From NCBI GenBank assembly GCA_030068075.1, contig CM057841.1, positions 39,287,030 through 39,351,029 on the forward strand: a DNA stretch of 64,000 nucleotides, read 5' to 3'. Below the pieces are notes generated by a model that made no database searches, was not told where the DNA came from, and saw only the letters and a program-made list of their open reading frames with translations. The first letter of the stretch is position 1; each line of letters starts with the position of its first letter. Made by a program: the position numbers and the translations under genes. Shown here piece by piece: positions 45,761-57,325 of the stretch. This stretch comes from Paguma larvata (taxonomy: Eukaryota > Chordata > Mammalia > Carnivora > Viverridae).

Positions 45761-48700
45761 ATGGCAATAAGTTCATAGCTTTCAGTACTCACTCTAAATG
45801 TCAATGGATGAAATGCTGCAATCAAAAGGCATAGGGTAACAGAATGGATAAGAAACAAGGTCCATTTATATGCTGTTTACAAGAGACCCATATCAAACCT
45901 AAAGACACTTTCAGATTGAAAGTAAGGTGATGGAGTTTTATGTATCATGCTAATGGTAACCAAAAGAAAGCCAGAGTAACCATACTTATATCATAAAATC
46001 TAGATTTTAAAATAAAGACTGTAATAAGAGATGAAGAATGGCATTATATCATAATTAATGGATCTATCCACAAAGTTCTACCAACTGTAAATATTTATGC
46101 TCCCAAAATGGAAGACCCAAATATATAAATCAATTAATCACAAACATGAAGAAATACATTGACAAAAATACCATAACAGTAGGGGACTTCAACATCCCAC
46201 TTACAGCAATGGACAGATATTCTAAGCAGAAAATGAACAAGGAAATAATGGCTTTCAATGACACACTGGACCAGATGGACTTAACAGATATATTCATAAT
46301 ATTTCATCCTAAATGAGTGGAATACACATTCTTCTCGAGTGCACATGGGACGTTTTCCAGAATAGATCACATACTGGGACACAAATCAACCCTCAACAAG
46401 TACAAAACAATCAAGATTATACTGTTCATGTTTTCAGATCACAATGCTATAAAACTCAAAATCAACCATAAAAAAAGAAAAATTATAAAGACAACCACCA
46501 CTTGGAGATTAAAGAACATCCTAGTAAAAAATGAATGGGTTAACCAAGAAGTTAAAGGGGAAATTTAAGATGTACATATAAGCAAATTAAAATGATAACA
46601 CAACAGGCCAAAACCTCTGGGATGCAGGAAAGGCACTCATAAGAGGGAACTATACAGCAATGCAGGCCTTCATAAAGAAGGAAGAAAGGTCTCAGATATA
46701 CAACCTAATTTTATATCTTAAAGAGTTGGAAAAAGAAAAGCAAATAAAACTTAAAACCAGCAGAAGACAAGAAATAATAAAGATTAGAACAGAAATCAAT
46801 GCTATAGGAAAAAAAAAAGCAAAAAGGAACAAACAAACAAAAAACTTGTAGATCAATGATACTAGGAGGTGGTTCATTGAAAGAATTAACAAAATTAATA
46901 TGAAAGAGGAGAGATCACAACCAATACTGCAGAAATACAAACAATAATAAGGGAATATTATGAGCAATTATATGCCAATAAATTGGGCAATCTGGAAGAA
47001 ATGGACAAATTCCTAGAAACATATGAACTACCAAAACTGAAACAGAAAGAAATAGAAAATTTGACCAGCCACATATCCAGTAAAGAAAGTGATTTAGTAA
47101 TCAAAAGTCTCCTAAAAAACAGAGTCCAGGGCCAGGTGGCTTTCCAGGGAATTATTACAAACATTTGAAGAAGAGTTAACTCCTATTCTTTTGAAGCTGT
47201 TCTAAAAAACAGAATTGGAAGGGAAACTTCCATTCTTATTCTATGAGATTCTCAAGTGCACAGGGGATATTTTCCAGAATAGATCACATACTGGGACACA
47301 AAGGCCAGCATTACCTTGATTTCAATACCAGACAAAGACCCCACTAAAAAGGAGAACTACAGACTAATTTCTCTGATGAACACAGATCAAAACCTCTCAA
47401 AAAGATCCTAGCCAATGGGATTCAACAATACACTGAAAGAATTATTCACCATGATCAAGTATGATTTATATCTGGGATGCAGGGCTGATTTAATATTCAC
47501 AAATCAATCGATGTGATACATCACATTAATAAAAGAAATAATAAAAACATATAATCCTCTAAATAGATGCAGAGAAAGCATCTGAAAAAATACAACATCT
47601 TTTCTTGATAAAAACCCTCAAGAAAGTAGGGATACAAGGATCATACCTCAATATCATACAAGCCATATACTAAAGACCCACCCTAATATCATCCTCATTG
47701 GGGAAAAACAGAGCATTTCCCCTAAGGTCAGGAACAAGACAGGGATGTCAATTCTTGCCACTGTTATTCAACATAGTATAGGAAGTCCTAGCCTCAGCAA
47801 TCAGACAATGCAAAGAAATGAAAGACATCGAAATCAGCAAGAGGAATTTAAACTTTGACTCTTTATAAGTGACATGATACTCCATATAGAAAACCCAAAA
47901 GATTCCAACAAAAAACTGTTAGAACTGATCCATGAATTCAGCAGTCACAGGGTATAAAATCAATTCACAGAAATCAGTTGCATTTCTATATACCAATAAC
48001 GAAGCAGCAGAAAGGGAAATCAAGGAATTGATCTCATTTACAATTGAACCAAAAACATAAGATACCTAGGAAGAAACCTCACCAAAGAAGTGAAAATCTA
48101 TGCACTGAACACTATAGAAAGCTTATGAAAGAAATTGAAGACGATGCACACATGAATAAAGGAAAAGCATGCCATGCTGATGAACTGGAAGAACATATAT
48201 TGTTAAAATGTTGATACTACCCAAATTAATCGACATACTCTATGAAATATGTATTAAAATAACACCAGCATTCTTCTTAGAGCTAGAACGAACAATCCTA
48301 AAATCTGTATGGAACTGGGAAAGACCCCTAATAGCCAAAACAATCTCAAAAAAGAAAACCAAAGCTGGAGGCATCAAAATTCCAGAGTTCAAGATGTGTT
48401 ACAAAGCTGTAATCATCAGGACAGTATGGTACTGGCAGAAAAACAGACATTCAGATCAATGGAACAGATAAAGAACCCAGAAACATATGGCCATCTAATC
48501 TTTGACAATACAGGAAAGAATATCCAATGGAATAAAGACAGTCTCTTCAGCAAGTGGTGCTGGGAAAACCAGACAGCAACATGCAGAAGAATGAACCAGG
48601 ACCACTTTCTTACACCATACACAAAAATAAACTCAAAATGCAAGAGAGACCTAAACATAAGGCAGGAAGTCATCAAAATCCTAAAGGAAAAAGTAGGCAA

Positions 48701-48840
48701 AAAACTCAGACCTCGGTCACAGCAACTTCTCACTCAACGTGTCTCTAGAGGCAAGGGGGACAAAAACAAAAATGAACTACTGGGACCTCATCAAGATAAA
48801 AAGTTACTGCATGGTGAAGGAAATAATCAGCAAAACTAGA
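45761..48840 (+). pseudogene. L1 ORF2 remnant (endonuclease/reverse transcriptase), broken
   Basis: ATG at 45761 reads MAISS then TAG, and a second stop interrupts the LTLNVNG motif. Endonuclease landmarks survive: LQETH at about 45876-45893, FSRIDHILGHK and SDHNAIKLKI within 46317-46568. The RT region is frameshifted. The catalytic F-A-D-D is altered to F-I-S-D (47862-47873), so one catalytic Asp is lost. A 55-bp copy of the endonuclease segment sits inside the RT region (47248-47302). The C-terminal part at 48208-48471 keeps ILPK, KAGGI and the WYW...DQWNR block typical of L1 ORF2. Confidence 0.9.
47248..47302 (+). repeat. Internal duplication of L1 endonuclease-region sequence
   Basis: 55 bp interrupts the normal 'attctatgag/gccagcattacc' junction of ORF2. 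It matches 46329-46385 upstream in the same element, the last 37 bases identically (TTTTCCAGAATAGATCACAT and onward). Confidence 0.9.
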
Positions 48841-49831
48841 AAGGCAGTCGATGGAATGTGAGATGATATTCGCAAATGACATAACAGATAAAGTGCTAGT
48901 ATCCAAAATCTATAAAGAAATTATACACTCAACAGTCCCCAAGAAATAATCCAGTGAAGAAATATGAAGAGGATATAAACAGACACTTTTCTGAAGAAGA
49001 CATCCAAAAGGCTAACAAACACATGAAAAGATGCTCAATATCACTCATCATCAGGGAAGTAAAGTCAAACTACAGTGAGATACCACCTCACGCCTGTCAA
49101 AATGGCTAAAAATGACAATTCAGGCAACAGGTGTTGGCAAGGTTGCAGAGAAAGAGGAGCATTTTTGCACCGTTAGTGGGAATGCAACTGTTGCAGCCAC
49201 TCTGGAAAATAGTATAGAGGTTCCTCAAAAAAACTAAAAAATAGAACTACCCGACGATCCAGCAATTATACTACTAGGTTTTATCCAAAGGATACAGAAG
49301 TGCTGTATTGAAGGCACACATGCACCCCACTGTTAATAGCAGCATTATCAACAATAGCCCAAATATCCATTGACAGATGAAAGGATAAAGAAGATGTGGT
49401 ATATATATCTTTATATATAGATATATATACAACGCAGTATTACTTGGCAATGAAAAAGAATGAAATATTGCCATTTGCAACAACAGGGATGTAAGTAGAG
49501 TGTGTTATGCTAAGCAAAATTAGTCCATCAGAGAAAAACAAATATCATATGACTTCACTCATGCAAAATTTAAGATGCAAATACATGAACATAAGGGAAG
49601 GGAAACAAAAAATATATAAAAACAGGGAGGGGGACAAAACCTAAGAGACTCTTAAATACAGAGAACAAACTGAGGGTTGCTGGAGGGGTTGTGGGTTGTG
49701 GATGGGCTAAATGGGCAAGAGGAATTAAGGAGAACATTTGTGGGATGAGTACTGAGTGTTATATGTAGAGGATGAATCACTGGTTTCTACTCCTGAAATC
49801 ATTATTGCACTATAGGCTAACTAACTTGGAT

Positions 49832-49935
49832 ATAAAATAAAAAATAAAATAAAATAAAATAATAAAATAAATTAAAATAATAAAATAAAATAAAATAAAG
49901 ATAGCTTAATTAACCAACAAACAAACAAAAGAAGA
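49832..49935 (+). repeat. (AAAAT)n L1 tail plus short extra 3' segment
   Basis: AAAAT-unit tail to about 49898, then 'gatagcttaattaacc' and an AAAC-rich run before the TSD. The structure, two A-rich runs separated by non-L1 bases, is typical of a short 3' transduction or a rearranged tail. Confidence 0.75.
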
Positions 49936-49950
49936 AAACAACTGAATTCC

Positions 49951-50379
49951 TCAGTAACTTTAGTTTCATTTAATATGAGTTTATTAGTATTTCTAAAAGT
50001 AGAAGTTGCAAGGTGGCTATCCAGAGCTAGAACAGGAGTTGTATGTCATCCAAGATCCTGCGTCTTCCAATTATTCTCTTCTTTCAACTTAGGAGCCATG
50101 ACTTTACATCTTCCTGTATTTCACCTCACAGTTACATGACGTTGCTAATGATGGTTGTTGTGCCTCTAAATATTTATGTTTTCTATGCTTAAGAAGAAAG
50201 AGGTATGGCAAAAAGGCAACACAATTTATTCTAGGAAGGGGTTATCTTTTCATATCATAAGCAAAGTTCACTCAACCTAATCTATTCTTATTTCATATTA
50301 GCTAGAACTGGGTAAGATAGGTGTCCTTATACCAACTGATCAAAATAATGCACTTTCTAAAAGTACATTTTACTGGTTC
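49951..50379. other. Unique intergenic sequence
   Basis: Nothing recognised. Confidence 0.5.
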
Positions 50380-50460
50380 TTTGGGATGAATACCCAGAGT
50401 CTGTGTTTTAACCAGTGCTCCAAGTGATTCCGACGCTGATTAATGTTTGAGCATGACTCA
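50380..50460 (+). mobile_element. MER5-like DNA transposon end fragment
   Basis: 'agtctgtgttttaaccagtgctccaagtgattccgacgctgattaatgtttgagca' parallels 'aatctgcattttaacaagccccccaggtgattctgatgcac..aagtttgaga' of MER5A-type elements. Short and diverged. Confidence 0.55.
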
Positions 50461-53400
50461 TGATTGTAGGTTGGGTGGAATCTACTGTTCTTAGGTCAGT
50501 CACACTTTACTTATGACCTAAATAGATCATCAATGTGACAAAAAGCTAGGCCTGGAAAGGTATTGGGTATTGGGAGCCTGCATTCAAAGTACTCTTAGGA
50601 ATCTAGACTCCTTAGGTTTCAGGGCTTTTTTTTTTCTTTTTTTCCTATTTAATATGGGATAAATTTCTTTCATATAACATTATAAAAGCAAATGGAAATA
50701 ATGCAAGGGTAGTATGCTAAATATTAACATTTAAAGATGAAGTAACAAACACCAAACAAACAAGAAAAGAAACAATCCTGCCTTGCTACTACAGTAGAGT
50801 TCTAACCTGAAGGCAAAGATCAGAGTGAGAAAAATTAGAAATAAATACGTGTTAAAATATGATACAAGAGGGTTATGGCATCTAAGAGCTTTTATCATTG
50901 TCCAATAAGAAATGCATGTTTTAGCCTGAACAAGATCCAAAGTATGACTCCCTCTGCGAGAGCACAACACATACTGTGAATCAACCCACAATCAAGAGAA
51001 AGCATTTAAATATAGAGGAGCTTTTTTCCTGAATGAATAGTGAGAGTAAAGTATTTTGCTAAATTAAGTGAAGAAGAAAATATCCACAAAAATCAGTGTA
51101 TTAACGCAGCACTGAAAGGTTACATTTATAAATTGTAGTAGAGATTCAGGATAAGTTTCTAATAGGAATAAAGGCTTTTAAAATTGACCAATAAAAACAC
51201 AGATGGTATGGGAAAAGAAAGTCACAGGGCACAAAAAGATGACAGAAGAACATGGACTAAGGAATTGAGACACACTGTGCCTTTTTGGGCCATATTGTTA
51301 AAAAAAGTTCCCGTTAGTCCTTTGGTAGAGGAAGAATTTAACCTTACTCACATAATGAATTGAATAATATTAAAATTTTGAATTTTATAATTATGCAACA
51401 TTAAGCGCATCACGAACGCTGTCACATTGTCATTCTAACGTGAAAGTTAAGTCATTCTCAATTTATAAGTTTGTTATCTTTATAATTTCCTGAATTAGAG
51501 AATCCCTCCAGACAGCATAGGTAATAACAGTGAGAAGCACATGTGAATACTAAATATAAATTCAGGTGCTCAGAAGGAGTTAAAAAAGAAGAATCAAGCC
51601 TCTCCGCTCCCAACAGAATGTTATTTCAGCAGGCCTGTTTCTAACTGGACTTTCTGAAGCACTTAGTGAATTTTAGAATAGTACATAAGAGATAAATGGT
51701 TCATATTTTAAAACACCATGAAATGCTAGTGTAGACAGTAAAAGGAATCTATTAGCGGTCTTTCATGACTTATATAATGTACGAAAAAATATTCCCCATG
51801 GATAAGTGTCTTTCTAATTATTTTTACTCAGAAAGATGGTTTACACCTGATCAGCTTGGTAACTAGCAGGAAGAGAAATCCATAGACACTGTGATACTGT
51901 GTTTATTTTGTGCCTGACCAAGCTAATTTGTCAAGGACAATCAATTTGGTCACAGAAAAGAAACAGGGCATGTCTAAGGAAGACTTGTAATATATTTGTA
52001 CTTCAGAGCTTATACCTGTCAAATGGGATATTTTTTATAGTCAACTCGTTTTTCTGACTTAAACTCTTTCCACCGTGCAACAAAAGTAGAGTAACTTTGA
52101 AAATGACATATTAAGTAAAGCTATTTATTTATTGTTTACTCCATATTATTATATTTGGAAAGCGAAAAAGAATGATGTGATTTAAAAAAAAAAACTGCAG
52201 TATGTTTTCTGTAGAGATAACTGCATTGAATGCAATACAATCTAATGGACTGAAGTCTCGGATTCTGAGTTGTACAAATATGTGCAATGCACACGAGTAA
52301 ATTACATGGGAGAAACATCAACTTCCATAGAATCCCAAGGTCATAAATTACCACTTTATCAAGGTCACTGTCCTAGATATTGACCTAGGAGAGGCTCCTT
52401 TATTGCTAAATGGACCCACAGAGTCTCTCTCTTAATTCCTCCAGAGTTAATTTTATGAATACTATATTTGGAAATATATGTGAATGTATGTGTGTTTTAA
52501 AATATATTTTCTATAAGGAATTTCTATAAGCATGAAGCAGGTGGCTCTTTAAATATAACTATATCTAAATACACACACATTAGCATCGTAGCAAAGAACA
52601 GATGGAACACAGAAATTACAGGATTTTGAGAATATATTAATAAAGAACTACTTAAACATATATAGAGAAGTTCAAGTTATACCACAAAGGATAGTGCATT
52701 ACCCCAAGGTTTTAACCACTTGTAGGTATAAAGAGATAACTGAATAGAAGAGATTAAAGGAAACATAAAAGGAGAATGTTCTATATTAAGGTCAACTTTG
52801 AGAGGAGCTTTCATTTAATTCAGAAACAACCAGTCAGAGGTGATTCTTTATAGAGGAAATAAATACTCTGATCTCACTTTCCACACCTGTCCTTCAGTCT
52901 TCTGTCATGTTGCCCAATTGGCCAAAGTCAGTGGGAAACCAAAGTGCAAAGGAGCTCCATTGGTAAACTCCATACCTGGCAGTGTTAGGGGCAGGGGTGG
53001 AGTGAGTCGGGGGAAGAACAGAGGAGACAGGAAAAGAGTGGCAGTGGATCCGGAAAAGCAAAAACAAGATATCTTGCTTCATTGGTTTTGTTTGCATTTA
53101 AATTCAATTATTGGACTGTATCCCACTGATACACTCAATTACTGTTTGATTTTCTACAAATTTGTGGAATAAATTACCCTATCCAATACTAGTTTACCTT
53201 GATGAATAAAAAAAGATATATTCACATTATCCTAATACTGTTTGTTTCAAAAAAAAAAGTAACAACTACTATGAATGCATGAATAAGATCTACCTTGGAG
53301 CCTTCCTTACACCTAAAACCAAGCCTGAACATGCATATGCAAATCACACAGCTGGCATATACAGATCACATTCATACAGATACACTTGAAATAATTACTT

Positions 53401-53484
53401 CAAATCTGTGGCTTTAATAATAATGCATACTAATCATTATATATTTGCTGTATAGAAATCTACATAGCAAAATGCCTATGAGTG
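50461..53484. other. Unique intergenic sequence
   Basis: About 3 kb without a recognised gene or dispersed repeat. A small GC-richer patch lies at about 52960-53050, inside a 110-codon plus-strand ORF (52840-53172) with basic, glycine-rich composition but no domain that I recognise. Confidence 0.5.
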
Positions 53485-53735
53485 TTGGCGCTGGATTCAT
53501 ATCATTTGGATCTAATCCTGGTATTGCCAATAACTACCTGTGTATTCTTGGTCAAGTTATTCAGTATCTCCTAGTCACAGTTACTTTATGTACCAATCGG
53601 GTACTTTGATAATCCCAATTGAATTGGGCAGAGAGAGAAATAACATGAAATAAAACAGGTAATGGGTCTAGCATGATTCAATTTAAGAGATGCTAGAATA
53701 GTAAGAAGTACTAGTAATAGTAATTCTCTTTCTCT
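53485..53735 (+). mobile_element. MIR SINE relic
   Basis: 'ctggattcatatcatttggatctaatcctggtattgccaataactacctgtgtattcttggtcaagttattcagtatctc' follows MIR ('...gggttcaaatcctggctctgccacttactagctgtgtgacc..gggcaagtta'). Confidence 0.75.
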
Positions 53736-53854
53736 TTGATCCTCCTGCTTGAGGTATTCATATTACTACTACATTGCATGAGAAAAGTAGCTAAAATTGT
53801 TGAACATATGGCTGACTCTGCCTCTATTATTATAATACTTAGAAATCATGTAGG

Positions 53855-53965
53855 AATAGTGCCTAGCTGGCTTAGTAGGTAGAGCATCTGATCTCTGGGT
53901 CATAAGTTCCGTATCAGGCATACAGATTACATTAAAAAATAAAAATAAATAAAAACATTTAAAAT
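53855..53965 (+). mobile_element. CanSINE, older subfamily without CT tract
   Basis: 'gtgcctagctggcttagtaggtagagcatctgatctctgggtcataagttccgtatcaggcatacagattacatt' then AAAAATAAAAATAAATAAA. The tRNA-related head joins directly to an A-rich tail, the layout of ancestral carnivoran SINEs. The best A/B box resemblance to a tRNA in the window, but it is retroposed, not a tRNA gene. Confidence 0.82.
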
Positions 53966-55154
53966 TGAAGTAAGAAAAATGTCATTGTGTCTCCCCATGT
54001 GGTTTTACTGAAATCTGGAAGGCAGTTAAAATGAAATAATATGGGAATTCCACATATTGGTCTCCAACTGAAAAGTAGCAGCTTAGAATAGATTACACCA
54101 ACTAAAACAATTTTCTTTATATGTTGTTACATGCCTTAAATACTAAAGAAAAAAAAAACTGTCTTTATGGGTCACACAGTACATTCATTTGTCTGCCTAC
54201 TTGAAACTGCCAAAGTGATCCTAGGAATAGTACTGGGTAAAACTAAGAATAACAGTTCTTTCGCTTGTGAACATTTCTTGTAGAAGGGGTGGGGGTAGGG
54301 GTGGAAGTTGTTGTTGTTATCTTAATTCTAGAATGATGGAGAAGATCAGGAATATTTGTGAAGTGCAAGATTTGAGATCACCAGTTTGGAAATGAAGCCA
54401 AATAAATTCTAGGTCACTTCATGTATCAGAGGTCATTAAACATCTAATTACAGAGTAGAGAGAGCTTTGAGGCCTGGACTTCAGTTCTAACCTTATGAAC
54501 TGGCAGGTCACATATAATTGGAAACTGAAGTCATATAGATTTATGGATATATGTGAAACATGGATATAGCATAGTGCAACACATCTTGACATGATAAACC
54601 TAATTTAGTTATGGAAAAAAAAAACACTTTTCTCTTCCTTCTTACTCTGCAAATATTATGAGGAAAAGGAACTAACAACTGGGTGCTATATATATGTGCA
54701 TGTGTGTGCATATTCATACATATTATATATTTAATATATAATATACATAATTATATACAACACATACTATTATTGTCTAAACGTAAACACAGTGATAATT
54801 ACAGAATTTTGATTGTAAGGATTTAAATGAATAGGTGAGGGAGGTATCACTAAAATGATGGCCTTAATGTCTAGGTGAACATTAGAAACACTAATCTACA
54901 TGACTGGAGACACACTCTGGAATCTAAGAATTTTCCTAGTTCAAGGTGGTAAAACAAAGCAATAATTCTTAACTGAGAGACAGTATATAAGCTTAGGCGA
55001 ATAGTATAGGTATGTCTCATTCAGTCTGTAGTTGAGACAAAAATAGAGATTTACGGATTCTTACCCCTTCAAACCTTTCCCCACTGTTGAAAAAATGAAT
55101 CTTACCAAGAGCATTTAAATCATGCATACTTATGTTATAACAGAAACACCATTG
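53966..55154. other. Unique AT-rich sequence
   Basis: No gene or clear repeat recognised; an AT/TA-rich, partly palindromic stretch at about 54700-54780. Confidence 0.5.
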
Positions 55155-55245
55155 CTTTCATTAGAAGATCATAAGATCTGTATCAGATACAAATGGGTTC
55201 AAATCCAAGTTCTACTACTCAGTAGGTGTACAAACAATGTTGACT
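55155..55245 (+). mobile_element. MIR SINE fragment
   Basis: 'agatctgtatcagatacaaatgggttcaaatccaagttctactactcagtaggtgt' matches the MIR 5' half ('agacctgggttcaaatcccagctctaccacttactagctgtgt'). Confidence 0.5.
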
Positions 55246-55270
55246 AAAATAAACTCTGTGCCTATTTTCT

Positions 55271-55532
55271 TTTTTCTGTTTTTCAGTTTAGGTATTTTTT
55301 AAAAATATTTTTTAACGTTTTTATTTTATTTTTGAGAGACATAGAGACAGAGCGTGAGCAAGGGAAGGGCAGAGAGAGAGAGAGATACAGAATCTGAAGC
55401 AGGCTCCAGGCTCTGAGCCGTGAGCACACAGCCTGACGCGGGGCTCGAACTCACAGACCGTGAGATCATGACCTGAGCTGAAGTCGGCCACTTAACCGAC
55501 TGAGCTACCCAGGCGCCCCAAAGTTTAGGTAT

Positions 55533-55587
<55 letters not shown>

Positions 55588-55766
55588 ACAAGCAGAGGAG
55601 GGGCAGAAAGAGAAAGAGAGAGAGAAAAAGAGAGAGAATCCCAAGTAGGCTCCACACTGGCAGTGCAGAGCCTGACATGGGGCTCGAACTCACAAATCAT
55701 GAGATCATAACCTGAGACAAAATCAACAGTTGGATGCTTAACCAACTGAGACACCCAGGTACCCTG
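55271..55766 (-). mobile_element. CanSINE (outer), split by a second CanSINE
   Basis: Head and body at 55536-55766, with a GA run of about 50 bp (55535-55587) and a CACCCAGGTACCC end. Its A-tail complement lies at 55271-55298, separated by the inner SINE. TSD CTGTGCCTATTTTCT at 55256-55270 and CTGTGCCTGTTTTCT at 55767-55781. Confidence 0.92.
55299..55521 (-). mobile_element. CanSINE (inner), nested in the tail of another CanSINE
   Basis: Near-consensus and CpG-retaining (GACGCGGGGCTCGAAC, AGTCGGCC, GGCGCCCC). Perfect TSD AGTTTAGGTATTTT at 55285-55298 and 55522-55535. It therefore inserted after the outer copy. Confidence 0.95.
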
Positions 55767-55904
55767 CTGTGCCTGTTTTCTAATCTATGAGCAGAAATAA
55801 AACTACAAAGGGTATTTGGTTTAGCAAATAAATATTACAAACATATCTAGTATACATTTTAGAAATATTTCCAAATAAAATTATCTCAAAAGATAAGCTT
55901 AGCT

Positions 55905-57215
55905 TCTGGATATGCCAAAATGGAATAGCTCCTTTATTCTAGGTCTTCTTCCAGACAATTAAAATACCCTAGGAATACCATAAAAATAAGAATAGACAAA
56001 CTCTGAAAGGTGGAAAGAAAGTCGGCTGCTTAAGTAGCTTGACATTTGAACTGCCCAGCAATTAATATCCTGGGTTGCTTTACTTCCTCCCATACATCCC
56101 AAACAGGGAGTTGCAGATTTCAACCTTGAAACACTAATAGACACAGACTAGAAAAAAGCTCTATGCAAGTCTTTTTTCCTCAGCCATACAACAGGGAAAT
56201 GCGTGGCCCATATTTGACAATATAAACTCAACTATGGCAAAATACCAATGGAAAACATAAATCAGGGAATAAGTGGGAAGTTGGTTTTTCACTCTCCCCT
56301 CCCCTACCTTGTAGAAAATGTCAGCAATGCTTCTAATCCCCAACCTCAGGATGTCAGCAAGACCAAGCACAGATCCAATCTTCCATTATTTGCCCATTAG
56401 GATCAGGTGGTGGCATTCCATTTTTGCTGAGACAATGACAGTCAGCAATGAGCTGACCTTCGATCCCCACAAATTAGAACCGGAGAATGTTCTATTTCCA
56501 CTGCCAACCTAGTTGCAGTGTGGTACAGGGGAGAGCTGACCCACATAAACATCAACAAGTCTGAAGGAGATAGTATGAGTAAGGACTAGTAGGCATTCTG
56601 TTTTCATCCACGCTTAGTGCCAGTGGGTTCAGTGGGGAGATAAGCTCTACCCCCATCCAGTATCAACAAGATAGACCAAAGTGATGGAAAGTGTGACTAT
56701 ATGTCACTCCTCTACCGCCCTCCCCCTTTGGTGACCGTGGGTCTCAGCCGGGAGATACTCTTCCATCATCACTATGCAGCAGAAGCGTCAAGAGTCAGCC
56801 TTCCATGTCTTCTTTAGCTTATCCTCCTCACTCAGAGGAACTGAGACGGTACAAGTCAGTGCTCCAGGATCAATGAAAAGGTGTCAGTGGGACTGGGAGG
56901 TAGCTAAATTCCACAACACCCATCTGCAAAAAGGTAGTGTGAATTAGTGCTCACTTATCAGGGGGGTAATTTGGAGAGGCCCAATGGAAAGTTGAACATA
57001 AAAGCGTTTCAAACCTTTCCACTATACTTTGAAAGAGAGACTGATTGTTTAAAAAGAACATATTCTAGAATCCAGAGCCCCATAACATGAAATAAAAAAT
57101 ACCCAAGATACAATAAAAATCACTCAGCATACCAAGAACCAGGATAATCACCACATGCATGAGAAAATAAAATCAACAGACACTAAAACTGAGATGAATC
57201 ACTGGAATTACCTGA
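55905..57215 (+). mobile_element. Probable L1M-type 5'UTR/ORF1-start fragment
   Basis: The final 200 bp ('ataacatgaaataaaaaatacccaagatacaataaaaatcactc', 'aaccaggataatcaccacatgcatgag', 'caacagacactaaaactgagatgaatcactggaattacctgataac') match the L1M leader pattern ending 'gacacagatgttggaattatctgac'. The moderately GC-rich upstream kilobase has the composition of an old L1 5'UTR. The rest of the element is absent. Left boundary approximate. Confidence 0.55.
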
Positions 57216-57224
57216 TAACAGTTT

Positions 57225-57325
57225 TGTTTTTGTTTTCCACCCTCGGTATATATTTGGCATAACATTGTATAAGTTTAAGTAATACAATATGATGATTTGA
57301 TACATGTAGATATTGCAATCTGTTT
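57225..57325 (-). mobile_element. L1M 3'UTR fragment, antisense
   Basis: 'ttggcataacattgtataagtttaagtaatacaatatgatgatttgatacatgtagatattgcaatctg' is the reverse complement of the common L1MB-type 3'UTR. It abuts the sense-oriented L1 5' fragment. Confidence 0.7.

Larger units (their letters stand above)
42865..49935 (+). mobile_element. Near full-length LINE-1 (5'UTR, ORF1, ORF2, 3'UTR), inactive
   Basis: Order: GC-rich 5'UTR (42865-about 44510) with CTATAAATAGGG near 43241; ORF1 region (about 44513-45660); ORF2 (about 45761-48840); 3'UTR (to 49830); (AAAAT)n tail. A likely TSD brackets it: GAAAGTAACTGAATTCC (42848-42864) against GAAAACAACTGAATTCC (49934-49950), with 11 terminal bases identical. 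Between the (AAAAT)n tail and the TSD lie about 35 extra bases ending in a second A-rich run, possibly a short 3' transduction. One CanSINE (44901-45121) is nested in it. Stops, frameshifts and an internal duplication make it non-autonomous. Confidence 0.93.

Noticed and set aside
52840..53172. 110-codon basic plus-strand ORF near a GC-rich patch
   Set aside because: No recognisable domain or gene signals.
53855..53965. tRNA-like sequence with A and B box resemblance
   Set aside because: It is followed by an A-rich retroposon tail and lacks an intact cloverleaf, so it is a tRNA-derived SINE, not a tRNA gene. The same applies to the other CanSINE heads.
55326..55754. 142-codon serine/leucine-rich minus-strand ORF
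   Set aside because: Translation through two CanSINEs and their GA tract; similar SINE-derived peptides (MAQLVK..., ...SPASSSVLTAQSLEPASDS) recur wherever a CanSINE occurs.
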